This document shows positions 44,694 to 54,143 of a stretch of DNA of 55,002 nucleotides, piece after piece. The DNA lies in the NCBI GenBank assembly GCA_009731375.1, contig BJOX01000113.1:618367-673368 (forward strand). The letters are read 5' to 3'. The notes under the pieces are model-generated. The model saw only the letters and a program-made list of their open reading frames with translations. It was not told the origin of the DNA and did no database searches. A program made the position numbers and the translations under genes. Origin of the DNA: Paulinella micropora. Lineage: Eukaryota; Cercozoa; Imbricatea; Euglyphida. Numbering within the stretch: the first letter of the stretch is position 1; the number at the start of each line of letters is the position of its first letter.

Positions 44694-44956
44694 TGGGGCT
44701 ACGAGAGAAAGCCTTGTCGTTGGGTGCGACAGACTTCGGCGAGAGTAAGGTAAAAGGAAAAAAGTATTATGTCGTCTATAACGGCCGTCGTATCAACTTT
44801 GGTGCATCTGGTTATTCAGATTATACCAAACATCAAGACGAAGCCAGACGAGAAAATTATCGTGCCAGACATCAAGCAATTAAAACGAAGGATGGAAAGC
44901 CCGCGTATTTAAATAAAAATCAACCCGCGTATTGGGCTTATCACTTACTTTGGTAA
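44693..44956 (+). CDS. DUF5754-like small conserved viral protein
   Basis: An 87-residue protein. KKYYVVYNGRRINFGASGYS, then a KHQDEARRENYRARH block, a KDGKPAYLNKNQPAYWAYH block and a terminal LLW are the hallmark order of a small family shared by algal giant viruses and PLVs (I recall it as DUF5754). Its function is not established; the basic composition would suit DNA packaging or DNA binding. It is read from a TAATG overlap with the previous gene and is preceded by GATAATATATA. Confidence 0.75.
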   Translation: MGLREKALSLGATDFGESKVKGKKYYVVYNGRRINFGASGYSDYTKHQDEARRENYRARHQAIKTKDGKPAYLNKNQPAYWAYHLLW

Positions 44957-44975
44957 ATTATAGATATTATAATAT

Positions 44976-45132
44976 ATGTTATTAATATTGCTATTCGTGT
45001 GCTTGGCTATTTCGCGGACTGCCTGTGATTTTTACTCACGATACTCAGAAAAAAAGAATGAATCGTGTGTTTATTGTATAAAGCAAGGAATAGAAACTAA
45101 ATTTACATGTGTTTTCATAAATAACGGAAATA
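44976..45132 (+). CDS. Secreted or membrane-anchored Cys-rich small protein, copy 1 (cut by gap)
   Basis: A hydrophobic start MLLILLFVCLAIS looks like a signal peptide. TACDFYSR, CVYCIKQGIETKF and a further Cys follow. The 10-N gap (45,133-45,142) removes the C-terminus. It is a paralogue of the complete copy at 45,192, with the same Cys spacing. It could be a disulfide-bonded virion membrane or exported protein; the function is unknown. Confidence 0.65.
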
Positions 45133-45142
45133 NNNNNNNNNN

Positions 45143-45184
45143 ATTTACAATAATATAATTAGAGAAGAAGGTAAAGCGGGCTAA
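45143..45184 (+). pseudogene. 3' remnant of a duplicated coiled-coil gene
   Basis: Encodes IYNNIIREEGKAG and a stop, matching the end of the 72-residue protein at 44,475. The DUF5754-like gene is absent from this second unit, so the duplication has lost its middle or the gap hides it. Confidence 0.6.
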
Positions 45185-45191
45185 GTATATA

Positions 45192-45449
45192 ATGTTATTA
45201 ATATTGATATTTGTGTTATCTAGATTTGCTATGTCGCGGACTGCCTGCGACTTTTATAGCAGAGCAAATCAAACAAGACGAGACGCATGTGTTTATTGTA
45301 TCCAGAGCGGGATTAACTCAAAATTCAAATGTATTTATAAACCAATGTCAGACTGGTGCGTTGGATGGGATGAGGCACTACTTTTGATGTGTTTAAATGA
45401 TAGTGCGCCTTGGTATAGAACACATATTTATGAATGTAATTCTATTTAA
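45192..45449 (+). CDS. Secreted or membrane-anchored Cys-rich small protein, copy 2
   Basis: An 85-residue protein with the N-terminal hydrophobic segment MLLILIFVLSRFAM and six or more cysteines (TACDFYSR, CVYCIQSGINSKFKC, WCVGWDEALLLMC, YEC). The Cys pattern suggests a disulfide-stabilised small fold outside the cytosol. AAGTATATA abuts its ATG. It is a tandem paralogue of the gene at 44,976. Confidence 0.7.
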   Translation: MLLILIFVLSRFAMSRTACDFYSRANQTRRDACVYCIQSGINSKFKCIYKPMSDWCVGWDEALLLMCLNDSAPWYRTHIYECNSI

Positions 45450-45485
45450 ACATAATGATATATAATAATAACAAAGAATAACAAT

Positions 45486-46151
45486 ATGCCACGAGTTGGA
45501 GATTGTAAGAAAGGTAAAATTTATGCTATTAGGTCGCATCAAACGGATCTAATTTATATTGGTTCAACTACACAGACATTGGCTCAACGAATGGGAATAC
45601 ACAGACAAAATTATAAACAATATAAAGAGGGTAAATTTAATAACATAAGTAGTTTTGAAATATTACAATACGAAAATTGCTATATTGAATTACTTGAAGA
45701 TTATCCGTGTGAAAATATTAATAATTTAAGAAAAAGAGAAGGTGAATGGATTAGAAATAGTAATTGTGTTAATAAATTGATAGCAGGTAGAATTCCGAAA
45801 CAATATCGTAAAGAAAATAAAGAATACATAGCACAAAGAGATAAAACATATCGTGAAGAAAATAAAGAATACATAGCACAAAAACAAAAGGAATATCGCG
45901 AAGAAAATAAATATAAAATAAAGCAACAGAAAGGGAAATATCGCGAAAAAAATAAAGAATACATAGCAGAAAAATACAAAAAATACTATGAAGAAAATAA
46001 GCAAACTATTCTTGAAAAAAGAAATTTATATCAATCAAAAATAATTCAATGTACATGTGGCAATTCGTTTAGAAAAGATAATTTACAGAAACATCTTAAA
46101 ACTCAAATACACTACGACAATATACTCGGTTTATCTGTTTTTGGTTTTTAA
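45486..46151 (+). CDS. GIY-YIG endonuclease with repeat linker and C-terminal zinc finger
   Basis: A 221-residue protein. GKIYAIRSHQTDLIYIGSTT is the GIY-YIG start and LRKREGEWIR carries the metal-binding Glu. About five copies of a YREENKEYIAQK unit form a basic linker. The tail CTCGNSFRKDNLQKHLKTQIH is a C2H2-like finger suited to DNA recognition. It is paralogous to the shorter enzyme at 36,505. The upstream sequence GATATATAATAATAAC is AT-rich. It is likely a selfish or homing nuclease, or a genome-processing enzyme. Confidence 0.88.
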   Translation: MPRVGDCKKGKIYAIRSHQTDLIYIGSTTQTLAQRMGIHRQNYKQYKEGKFNNISSFEILQYENCYIELLEDYPCENINNLRKREGEWIRNSNCVNKLIAGRIPKQYRKENKEYIAQRDKTYREENKEYIAQKQKEYREENKYKIKQQKGKYREKNKEYIAEKYKKYYEENKQTILEKRNLYQSKIIQCTCGNSFRKDNLQKHLKTQIHYDNILGLSVFGF

Positions 46152-46152
46152 T

Positions 46153-46509
46153 TTACTTCTTACCACCCCCAGAACTTGGAGAGGGTAAAACGATACCTAC
46201 CATCAACGAAATGAGCCCCACATACACATTAGTTTGATTACAATCAAGTTCATGATCAGAAAGTTTTACGATCGCTAATGAGATTATTGCTATTATTATC
46301 GCCATTTGAAATAAGTATTTAATAAGTCTGCTATCTGTTTTTTTTGTCATACAACAGCAGTCCCAACTGTCGGTGTATTCGTGTTCCTGCTTCCGTTCCT
46401 CATTCTTAAGTTCTACTTCTATGCAGCGGGACTTTAATTCGGGAGTTAGTTCGCCATCTAATTCTATGATTGGTGGTCTATGAAGTCTAGTTGTATTATT
46501 GTTGGACAT
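46153..46509 (-). CDS. Small membrane protein with two transmembrane segments
   Basis: A 118-residue protein. The N-terminal half is polar with CCCMTKK. Two hydrophobic segments follow (LFQMAIIIAIISLAIVKL and VYVGLISLMVGIVLPSPS), then a Gly/Lys tail. A Cys-x-x-Thr-Asn-x-Tyr-Val-Gly-Leu...Leu-Pro-Ser-Pro end is a pattern I associate with small membrane proteins of PLVs and related viruses. Its ATG lies inside the last 14 nt of the fibre gene, in another frame. It would sit in an internal or host membrane. Confidence 0.7.
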   Translation of the reverse strand: MSNNNTTRLHRPPIIELDGELTPELKSRCIEVELKNEERKQEHEYTDSWDCCCMTKKTDSRLIKYLFQMAIIIAIISLAIVKLSDHELDCNQTNVYVGLISLMVGIVLPSPSSGGGKK

Positions 46510-49500
46510 TTGGAAATACGACTGCTCGGATTTCTGCTAGTTGGTTCGCTTGGTCTTGTAGTATATTCATAAGATTTTTATTTTGTTTTTCTAAATTATC
46601 TACCCTATCTCGGACATGTCCGAGATTATCTGATAATTGTTGAACGGCCTTAATTAATGGTGCGATAAACTCTGAATAACCTATGCCATAACCGACATCA
46701 CCACTATCAACACATTTAACATCTTCTGGCTTAACACTCACACCTTTCAATTCGTATTCCTCTCTTTGCTTTGAACAGGGAACCATAATTGTTTCTTTTA
46801 TAAAACCGCCAAAATCTAGCATATCCATTTCTGTTAGTATTTCTTCTAATTCTTGTGCTATTAAGCCAGTCCTACATTTCTTTTTGTCATCAATCATACG
46901 ATAGCAGACTGGATTTAACTTATTAATAAAATCTAAGCCTAAACATTCCTTTATATCTTCTTTTTTTCTCTTGTCTGAATATTGAATTGGATTAGACAAT
47001 ACCCATAATTGCCCATCGCTTGCTCTTAATGACATTAAAGCAGTATTTGAATTATTCTCCCATATGAAACCACTCGTTGAAGAACCATTTACTCTAAATC
47101 TAATAGAATAAGAAGTTAATCCTCCACCTCCTCCTGCTGGTGCTGTTCCTCCACTTAATGATTTATTTGCCCCAGACTGGCTCATATAAATCCCCCAGTT
47201 TGAATCTCCAATGTCCCATACAAATATTCCTCTCGCATTCGTCCCGTCTGTTTGTCCTTGAATTGCTATTTTAGCCCCATTAGTTGATGCTGATGCCGTT
47301 GTTAGTGTGCCTGTGTATGTAATTCCCGCATTTGCCGTAATCAATCCTTTTGTCCATAAAGTCCCGTTTGCCCCGTTTAATGACATTAACAATTGCTCTG
47401 CTGAATTCTCCCACACAAAACCCATCGTAGCATCATTAGCCACTCTAAAACGAAAACTATACGAAGCAAAATCATTTCCAGATACAGCCAAACCATTTGC
47501 CAAACTTCTAGTATTTAGAGCCCCACCAGATGCGGCATAAATTCCCCAACTCGTATTTGTCGTATCCCATAGAAATATTCCTTTTGCATTTGTTCCGTCT
47601 GTTATTCCCTGAACTCCTATTTTCGCTCCACTTGTATTTGTTGCTGATGTTAGTGTGCCAGTATATGTAATCCCCGCATTTGCCGTTATTAATCCGCTCG
47701 CCGTTAAAGTTGTTGTAGTCATGCCAGCAGTTGCCGTTAATGTAGTTCCCGTTATTGTTCCTCCATTTGTTATGTTGTTTGAATTCATATCCAAAGCACC
47801 ATAAAACCGCATACCGCCAGCATTGTTAAAACGGACAATGTCAGACGAAGCACTTTTATTATCCAAAAGTTTTGAAATATAAAGTCCCGCCCCTTTTACA
47901 TCAGATGCTACATTCGTGAATACATAACCTCGTTGGTTTGCAGTTCCACTTGTAGCAGTATTTAGAGTAAATAAGAAATACTGATAATCTCCTGATGTCT
48001 GTGAAAAGAATATATCTCCTCCATTTTGGTTTAATATCCTCGCCCCATTATATGTTATATTTCCACCATTAATGATATCCACATTATTGAAATCGGCTTG
48101 GCTTAACAAATTTAGCGCCCTTACATCATTTCTACTTCCATTAAATATCTTAATTCCAGTTATTGTTTGGTCGCCTGTTAGTTTTACATTTTGCCCGTCC
48201 AATGTGTCCGCATACCCTTTTGTCGCTCCGTCTGTCGCTAAAGTTGGAGTTCCAAGGTTGGCTATTTTGCTACTATTACAATCTAGTCCCGAAGCATTTA
48301 CCCAACCGACGATTGTCCCGTCAATAATAAAACTTATTTTTTTCGCAGAAATTTCAAAGTTGTAATATGTTGCTGTTTTCATATCCAAACTAGCAATTGA
48401 CCCGATATTGGCTGTGGAGTTAAAAACCACGAATGTTCCTTTTGTTGTAGCATTTATTGAATTTCCCGTTATTTCAACACCACTGCTATATGTCTTAATT
48501 CCTGCTATGGTTTGGTTTCCTGTTAGTTTCACATTTTGCCCGTCTAATGTATCCACATACGTTTTATTAGCCCCGTCCGTTGTTGCTGTTGGTGTGGCCA
48601 AATTTGTTATTTTTCTGTTGTTTAAAGATAGTGTTGTGCCCGTTGCTGTCGCTATTACATTATCCCCAGCATATAAATCAACATATGAACCTGTTATTTG
48701 TATTGGATAATAGCCAGCGGTTGCTATTTTTTGTGCCACAATCTCTCCTATATTTGTCGCCGTATCAAAGGCAATACCGATACCATCAAAAGAGGCTGGA
48801 GCAGTAGCACCCCGCACTTCTATTGTTGAAGTAAATTTTTTATTCCCTGCTATGGTTTGGTCTCCTGTCAGTTTTACGACCGAAGTATCAAGAGTAGAAA
48901 CATCAACACCATCAACAAGATTAACATTTGTTATACTTTGGCTTTTCATATCAATCCCCGCACTAGCATTTATTATGTTGCTGAATGTTTTGGTTCCTGC
49001 TATAGTTTGGTCTCCTGTTAGTTTGACGACTGCGGTATCAATAGCCGAAACATCAATACCATCAACCAAATTTACATTTGTTATTGAAAATCCACCCATA
49101 TTTAAACTACCAGTCATAGCCGTTGTTCCGTCCTTGGCTAGTTTCGTATCGGTATATGCTTTTGTTGAAGCATCCCCATCATAGAATGGTGCGGGTAGTC
49201 CGCTGATTGCTGTTGAGCTGTTAAAATTTAAAACATTATTTGTCAATGTCATTCCGCCCCCTGTTGTTGGAGCAAAAAGTATGGACGAGCCAACAAAAGA
49301 TAATGGATACCCCGTCGCACCACCTGCCTCCGACGAATAGATAGAGCCCATATTATTGTTGTAATTGAAGAATAACTTGCCAGTGTTTAATGGATTTGAG
49401 TCTTTTACGGCCACATAAGTAGTAAATGTTTTATTCCCTGTTATGGTTTGGTCTCCTGTTAGTTTTACAACAGAAGTATCAAGAGCCGAAACATCAACAC

Positions 49501-50146
49501 CATCAACTAAATTGACATTTGTTATACTTTGGCTTTTCATATCAATCCCCGCACTAGCATTTATTATACTGCTAAATGTCTTAATTCCTGCTATGGTTTG
49601 GTCTCCTGTTAATTTAACCACAGCACTATCAAGGGCAGAAACATCAACACCATCAACATTACCGACATTTACTACATTAAAACCTCCCATATTCAAATCT
49701 CCAAACATCATAGTGAGCCCATCCAATCTAAGAAAAGGTGAGTTTGTATTGCGCCATTGCCCTGTGCTATAAATGAGTAATTGGTTATTGGAGGGTGTGC
49801 CTGTTATGACTACATCCGTTAATTTATCCAATTCAAAGTCGCTTATATAACTTGAAGTCAATGTAGCAAATGAAGTATTGCCGAGCCCGTCCGTTTTTAA
49901 TATTTGATTAGCCGTGCCGTCCGCTATTGGTAAGTCGTATTCGTTATTAATTGACACATAACCAGTATCAGATATCAACAAAGAGGAGTTATTATTTTTT
50001 GACGATATGGTTATGTCGTCAGTCCTTGCTTGGACTGAGTTTGCTTCTATGTGGTCGCCATATAATACACCATCAACTTCTAAATCCTCGTCTATTATCA
50101 CAGAGCCGTAATAGTGATATGCCCACGGATTGCCTAAATGGTTCAT
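46496..50146 (-). CDS. Long fibre/spike protein with S74 (endosialidase-type) chaperone domain
   Basis: A 1,216-residue protein. It contains six or so repeats of the form VKLTGDQTIAGxKTF with alternating NVNLVDGVDVSALDT segments. A long Gly/Thr/Asn beta-helix-like region follows. The last 160 residues begin YSDKRKKEDI (Ser about 1057) and contain LNPVCYRM, TGLIAQELEEIL and VGYGIGYSEFIAPLIKAVQ, then a coiled coil. This is the intramolecular chaperone of peptidase family S74, which trimerises phage tail fibres and cleaves itself off before the Ser-Asp. Established in phages and a few eukaryotic viruses, it implies a trimeric host-attachment fibre here. Confidence 0.88.
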   Translation of the reverse strand: MNHLGNPWAYHYYGSVIIDEDLEVDGVLYGDHIEANSVQARTDDITISSKNNNSSLLISDTGYVSINNEYDLPIADGTANQILKTDGLGNTSFATLTSSYISDFELDKLTDVVITGTPSNNQLLIYSTGQWRNTNSPFLRLDGLTMMFGDLNMGGFNVVNVGNVDGVDVSALDSAVVKLTGDQTIAGIKTFSSIINASAGIDMKSQSITNVNLVDGVDVSALDTSVVKLTGDQTITGNKTFTTYVAVKDSNPLNTGKLFFNYNNNMGSIYSSEAGGATGYPLSFVGSSILFAPTTGGGMTLTNNVLNFNSSTAISGLPAPFYDGDASTKAYTDTKLAKDGTTAMTGSLNMGGFSITNVNLVDGIDVSAIDTAVVKLTGDQTIAGTKTFSNIINASAGIDMKSQSITNVNLVDGVDVSTLDTSVVKLTGDQTIAGNKKFTSTIEVRGATAPASFDGIGIAFDTATNIGEIVAQKIATAGYYPIQITGSYVDLYAGDNVIATATGTTLSLNNRKITNLATPTATTDGANKTYVDTLDGQNVKLTGNQTIAGIKTYSSGVEITGNSINATTKGTFVVFNSTANIGSIASLDMKTATYYNFEISAKKISFIIDGTIVGWVNASGLDCNSSKIANLGTPTLATDGATKGYADTLDGQNVKLTGDQTITGIKIFNGSRNDVRALNLLSQADFNNVDIINGGNITYNGARILNQNGGDIFFSQTSGDYQYFLFTLNTATSGTANQRGYVFTNVASDVKGAGLYISKLLDNKSASSDIVRFNNAGGMRFYGALDMNSNNITNGGTITGTTLTATAGMTTTTLTASGLITANAGITYTGTLTSATNTSGAKIGVQGITDGTNAKGIFLWDTTNTSWGIYAASGGALNTRSLANGLAVSGNDFASYSFRFRVANDATMGFVWENSAEQLLMSLNGANGTLWTKGLITANAGITYTGTLTTASASTNGAKIAIQGQTDGTNARGIFVWDIGDSNWGIYMSQSGANKSLSGGTAPAGGGGGLTSYSIRFRVNGSSTSGFIWENNSNTALMSLRASDGQLWVLSNPIQYSDKRKKEDIKECLGLDFINKLNPVCYRMIDDKKKCRTGLIAQELEEILTEMDMLDFGGFIKETIMVPCSKQREEYELKGVSVKPEDVKCVDSGDVGYGIGYSEFIAPLIKAVQQLSDNLGHVRDRVDNLEKQNKNLMNILQDQANQLAEIRAVVFPNVQQ

Positions 50147-50213
50147 ATTTAAATTCTATTATTTTATAATAAATCTTATAATATAAGATAGATATATATT
50201 TAGTCTCAAAAAA
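50147..50213. promoter_or_regulatory. 67-bp divergent promoter between fibre and 209-residue gene
   Basis: AT-rich spacer with AATATAAGATAGATATATATTTAG. A TATA-type box stands close to each divergent ATG. Confidence 0.55.
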
Positions 50214-50843
50214 ATGAATATATTTGGCCGTTCGCAAGAGCAACAATCTATTGACACAAAAACAATCGCGGTCGTGGCTACTCCGACATTAACAAGAAAC
50301 ATTCAAAATGCTTATGTTGGTCTTGACATGCGCTCATGGATGACGAGTTCCACATTTACCACTCTTTGTACTGGCGGATATGGTAGCAAAACCATATCAA
50401 GTCTTGGTTATGGTTATTTCATTAATGTATCATTTCGTGGTTCATTGAATTTACCCGCACCAACTGGCATTGCCACTTTTCAATTTTGGTTTCATATCAC
50501 AGATGGCACGAATACATATGATTATTATACCGAAGTGCTAAATTATACAACCGCCATTGATTATAAGTCTTTTGATTGTGTGTGGCTAATCCAAAGATAC
50601 GGAGTTCAAATGAATTTGACTTGGCAGATGACTTGTCCAAACCCCTCGGACACTACCAACAACCGCACTATACGAATTGTAGATAATACAACAAATGATG
50701 CTCTGGTAACGTATGCGACTGGCGCACCATTAACCATAGAAGTGTATTATAAATCAGCATCTGCGGAGCCTGTATCTTTCAAACCTTCATATTTCAATAT
50801 TGATGTAATGAGAGACATAGCACTAACTGCCTCTTACACATGA
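50214..50843 (+). CDS. Beta-rich virion protein candidate sharing an N-terminal tag
   Basis: A 209-residue protein with the N-terminus MNIFGRSQEQQS, which resembles MNLFGQS of the 409-residue protein. The body is strand-rich, aromatic and low in charge (GYFINVSFRGSLNLPAP, FWFHITDGTNTYDYY), fitting a single jelly-roll or lectin-like fold. It is convergent with, and overlaps by 10 nt, the gene at 50,834. Its function is unknown and a capsid-surface role is inferred. Confidence 0.7.
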   Translation: MNIFGRSQEQQSIDTKTIAVVATPTLTRNIQNAYVGLDMRSWMTSSTFTTLCTGGYGSKTISSLGYGYFINVSFRGSLNLPAPTGIATFQFWFHITDGTNTYDYYTEVLNYTTAIDYKSFDCVWLIQRYGVQMNLTWQMTCPNPSDTTNNRTIRIVDNTTNDALVTYATGAPLTIEVYYKSASAEPVSFKPSYFNIDVMRDIALTASYT

Positions 50844-51511
50844 AACCTGTCATACATATCCTTTAGTGTCGTGAGTTTGCCCTCGTGTTGAGATAAGACA
50901 TCGCGGAAAAATGTCTTATAATCTAACTTACCATATTTAAGAGTGGGGCGTTGCTCTGGCGGTATATGTCCGTATCTACTCTCGTGCCATTTCTTCATAT
51001 CCTCCTGTAATATGGTGCGGTCATCCACTTTCATATACAAGAAGTTAAACGGGTCTTTTGATACTTTCAAATGTGCCGTTATTATTTCATAGCAACTATA
51101 TCCGTTCTCGGGCGGGTTTCGCTTTGCCTTAATCGGTGTTTTCTTTTCTTTTGGTGCTTCTAAAACTGGTAATTCTTTTTTTGCTAGTTCTTCTCCCACA
51201 TTGGACTTGATTTCGGTGATACCAGTCTCCTTCAAATCACTTTCTTTGAAAGGTGTAAATTCTTCTGTTGTTTCTGGTTCTTCGTCAAACACCGTCTTCA
51301 TCACATCGGAAGAAGGCAATGAAACTTCAATATTATCTTCTACGGCGGTAGCATCCGCTGTATCACCCTGTGGTGTTTGTTCGGGTCGGTATTTTTCATA
51401 AAAAGCGACGATATCAGTTTTAAGTGATTTGCTTGTTGGTAGTTTTATATCGCTACTTAAATGAGTCCATTTTTCTATTTGGCTCAGATAATCTCCTTTG
51501 GTTGATGGCAT
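50834..51511 (-). CDS. Acidic-linker protein next to the helicase gene, unknown function
   Basis: A 225-residue protein from ATG 51,511 (MPSTKGDYLSQIEKW). The longer start at 51,526 would read through the TTATATATAA promoter-like box. The N-terminal helix pair is followed by an acidic linker (residues about 50-115). A compact C-terminal domain (GYSCYEIITAHLKVSKDPFNF ... LTTLKDMYDRFHV) looks folded. It lies just downstream of the primase-helicase gene on the same strand and may be a replication accessory protein; no family is recognised. Confidence 0.65.
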   Translation of the reverse strand: MPSTKGDYLSQIEKWTHLSSDIKLPTSKSLKTDIVAFYEKYRPEQTPQGDTADATAVEDNIEVSLPSSDVMKTVFDEEPETTEEFTPFKESDLKETGITEIKSNVGEELAKKELPVLEAPKEKKTPIKAKRNPPENGYSCYEIITAHLKVSKDPFNFLYMKVDDRTILQEDMKKWHESRYGHIPPEQRPTLKYGKLDYKTFFRDVLSQHEGKLTTLKDMYDRFHV

Positions 51512-51552
51512 GTTATATATAAGCATAACAAAAAAAATCCGTTTTATATTAT

Positions 51553-54000
51553 TTATTCATCATCATTGTCGTCGTCAAAAGTCCATTCATTATCACCATA
51601 AATAGTCTTCCATTGATTTTTACATTCTTCTAAGGTTGGTAAATCTACACATCTAATTCTCATACCGTCTTCCGTCGTTTTCTTCTTTTCTACTATATTT
51701 GGCATCAGTTTTCTAAGACTGGTCCAGAAACTGACTTGTGAAGTGTGTGGATCATTTACATTGGCTTTATATGTATCATACAACGCTTTCTTTGAAACCT
51801 CTTTACCGAAATGAATTTCTGGCAACTCGTTTGTAATATATCCCAAGTTCAAGCAATCCAACCACCACTTTCTCAACTTTGAAAGGGATTTCACTTTTTG
51901 TTCTCGCAGTCCCTTTGTAATGATTGTTTCGCGGTCGTTGAAATCACTGAGGTCTCTTTCAAGAAGAAACTTCGCCAGTCGTTGCCTATCAATAGATCTA
52001 ATATCTGTGATCACTTTTCTTTTCTCGTCTGGTTTCATAAGTGCTAGTTCATCAGAAACATCAAGGACTAGCCATCTCTGCTCAGTGGTTCCCGCTGGCA
52101 CTACCCATTCTTCGTTTGAAGCAAGGACTAGGAATAACATATTTTCTAATGTCAGATTTGGTAAATATTTTTGTTTGAGAGTAAGTGTGTTTTCTGATAC
52201 AAGTTTCTTAATTGTCCCCGCTCGTTCTTTATCACCACCCCATACCATCTCGTCCATAAATACTACAATTGCTTTTGCTAGTTGGGCATTGAAATCACCT
52301 AATATTTCTTTAACATCGGACGGCTGGAAGTAATAATCGGCACCTATTATGTCTTTGAATATTTCAAGAATAATACCCTTACCTGCTCTTTCAGTGCTCG
52401 TCAAAACTAATGACAAGTGTAGTTTTTGCCACGGCTTTTGGTAAATGCTCGCAAACATATCAAGTACCTTTTTATATATGTCTTGTCTTCCCCCGCACCA
52501 TCTATTCAAGATATGTTGAAAGAATGCTTCATTTTTTTCTTCTTCCTCCGTGAATGATTTTACATCTTCCAATGTGTCTGCTGGAATTTCAAAACCCTTA
52601 AACAAGTTATAAAATCCTTGTTTATCATTATCAAAGTATGCTTTTGGATCAAAGATTACATCATTCACTTCGCGTCTTTTCGGGTGTGTAGTCCACATTT
52701 TATACAAATCAACAACATTCAATGTGGCGGGGTTCTTGCCTAGTGCTATCCAGTCTTCCTTTGATAAGTTAGTCTTTACTCTTTTGTTTTTGAAGAATGA
52801 TTCCATTGCTGATTCCGTCTTGTAGCGGAACACCTGCTTACCTTTAGAATCAACATATTCTTCAATTATGGTTGGCTTTGCTAAGTTAGCAAAAGTGTAT
52901 GATTTATTCATCCAAGCCAAAGCGGTATCTAACAACTCTGTAAATTTTTCCAAATTATTACATTCGTCAGCAAGTCGTCGCAAATCTTCAATCGTGTTGA
53001 TATTACGGACGACGGGGGGAGATAGTTCGTAAATTTTTATAGTTTTGCCTTCGCAATTACTATCGTGGCAATAGAAATATAACCCATCTCTTCTCCATAC
53101 TACATAGCAATTGTCGCTGTTATTTTCTTCTCCGTTTATGATACATACTCGTGTTCCTATGGTTTTTAAAATAAACATTCTCTGCTTTTTTTCAACAATT
53201 TCCACATTTGGTATTTTGCTGAGTATGATTTCGTGTATTTCTTCCAATGTGATATGTTGATATCGTTTCAAAGTTGTATATTCGGGAATTTTGATGTTGT
53301 AAAATGTATCGTCATCGGGTCGCATAATCAAATAATCGTCTATTTCTACATCTTGAAGCAGTTTCAAAGAGTTTGTTTTTGGTGTGTATGAATACGGAAG
53401 CAAAACACGATCACTACCATCTTTATGAGAGTAGATAGTGCGGAAAGCCCTGTTTTTGTTATACACAGAAATATCAAGTATGGTTCGCAACTCAATATTC
53501 TTGTCGGCTCGTTCAAATGTAAAACAGAGGTCGGGATAATCTTTTTCAATCATCACTTCCACATATTTCCAGAACTCTTTTTGTGTTTCGCAGTTTTGGA
53601 ACACCAAGCCATTATCGTAAGAAAAATGGCACGACATTTTACCATTCTTACTCGCATCCAAGTATTTTGCTTTTTTTGGATTATACTTCAAGCCTACATT
53701 AGCAAATACATTTTCCATAAGTGTGTTCCATCGCTCATACATTTTTTCTCGTGAGATTGACAATTCATCGCCATCAATGTCGGCAAACATTCGTTGGGGT
53801 TTGTTTTCCATTAATACTTCATAGTATTGTCTTTGTTCCTCGGGCGTTTTTTCAATCAATGACACGAAATCCTCTTGAAATGGCACAGTGGTGAATTGCT
53901 TGTTCCCCCACTTGATAAGGACCGCATCCTGCGGTTTATCTCTCAGTGCTTCTTCTTGTTTCCAATACCATTGCTCATTGGTCAGTGTCGGTGCGGTCAT
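51553..54000 (-). CDS. Primase-superfamily 3 helicase replication protein
   Basis: An 815-residue protein. The N-terminal archaeo-eukaryotic primase has MFADIDGD (DxD at 74 and 76), SCHFS (His 125) and DISVYNKNRAFRTIYSHK (176-193). A zinc-like CHDSNC segment (311-316) follows. The C-terminal SF3 helicase has Walker A STERAGKG (535-542), Walker B IVVFMDE (578-584), motif C LVLASNE (624-630) and the arginine-finger region TTEQRWLVLDV (638-648). It can prime and unwind viral DNA. PrimPol-S3H is the replication module of several PLV groups that lack polymerase B. ATG follows ACTATATAAG. Confidence 0.92.
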   Translation of the reverse strand: MTAPTLTNEQWYWKQEEALRDKPQDAVLIKWGNKQFTTVPFQEDFVSLIEKTPEEQRQYYEVLMENKPQRMFADIDGDELSISREKMYERWNTLMENVFANVGLKYNPKKAKYLDASKNGKMSCHFSYDNGLVFQNCETQKEFWKYVEVMIEKDYPDLCFTFERADKNIELRTILDISVYNKNRAFRTIYSHKDGSDRVLLPYSYTPKTNSLKLLQDVEIDDYLIMRPDDDTFYNIKIPEYTTLKRYQHITLEEIHEIILSKIPNVEIVEKKQRMFILKTIGTRVCIINGEENNSDNCYVVWRRDGLYFYCHDSNCEGKTIKIYELSPPVVRNINTIEDLRRLADECNNLEKFTELLDTALAWMNKSYTFANLAKPTIIEEYVDSKGKQVFRYKTESAMESFFKNKRVKTNLSKEDWIALGKNPATLNVVDLYKMWTTHPKRREVNDVIFDPKAYFDNDKQGFYNLFKGFEIPADTLEDVKSFTEEEEKNEAFFQHILNRWCGGRQDIYKKVLDMFASIYQKPWQKLHLSLVLTSTERAGKGIILEIFKDIIGADYYFQPSDVKEILGDFNAQLAKAIVVFMDEMVWGGDKERAGTIKKLVSENTLTLKQKYLPNLTLENMLFLVLASNEEWVVPAGTTEQRWLVLDVSDELALMKPDEKRKVITDIRSIDRQRLAKFLLERDLSDFNDRETIITKGLREQKVKSLSKLRKWWLDCLNLGYITNELPEIHFGKEVSKKALYDTYKANVNDPHTSQVSFWTSLRKLMPNIVEKKKTTEDGMRIRCVDLPTLEECKNQWKTIYGDNEWTFDDDNDDE

Positions 54001-54143
54001 CTTATATAGTCGCTCGGATCTTTTTATAAAAATAAATTAATTATTCTATATATCCATATATAACACTATTCTTAATAGGTAATTATAATTTTTTATATAT
54101 CTTTATACAAAAAAAAAATAACTTCTTTTTTTTACTTATTCAA

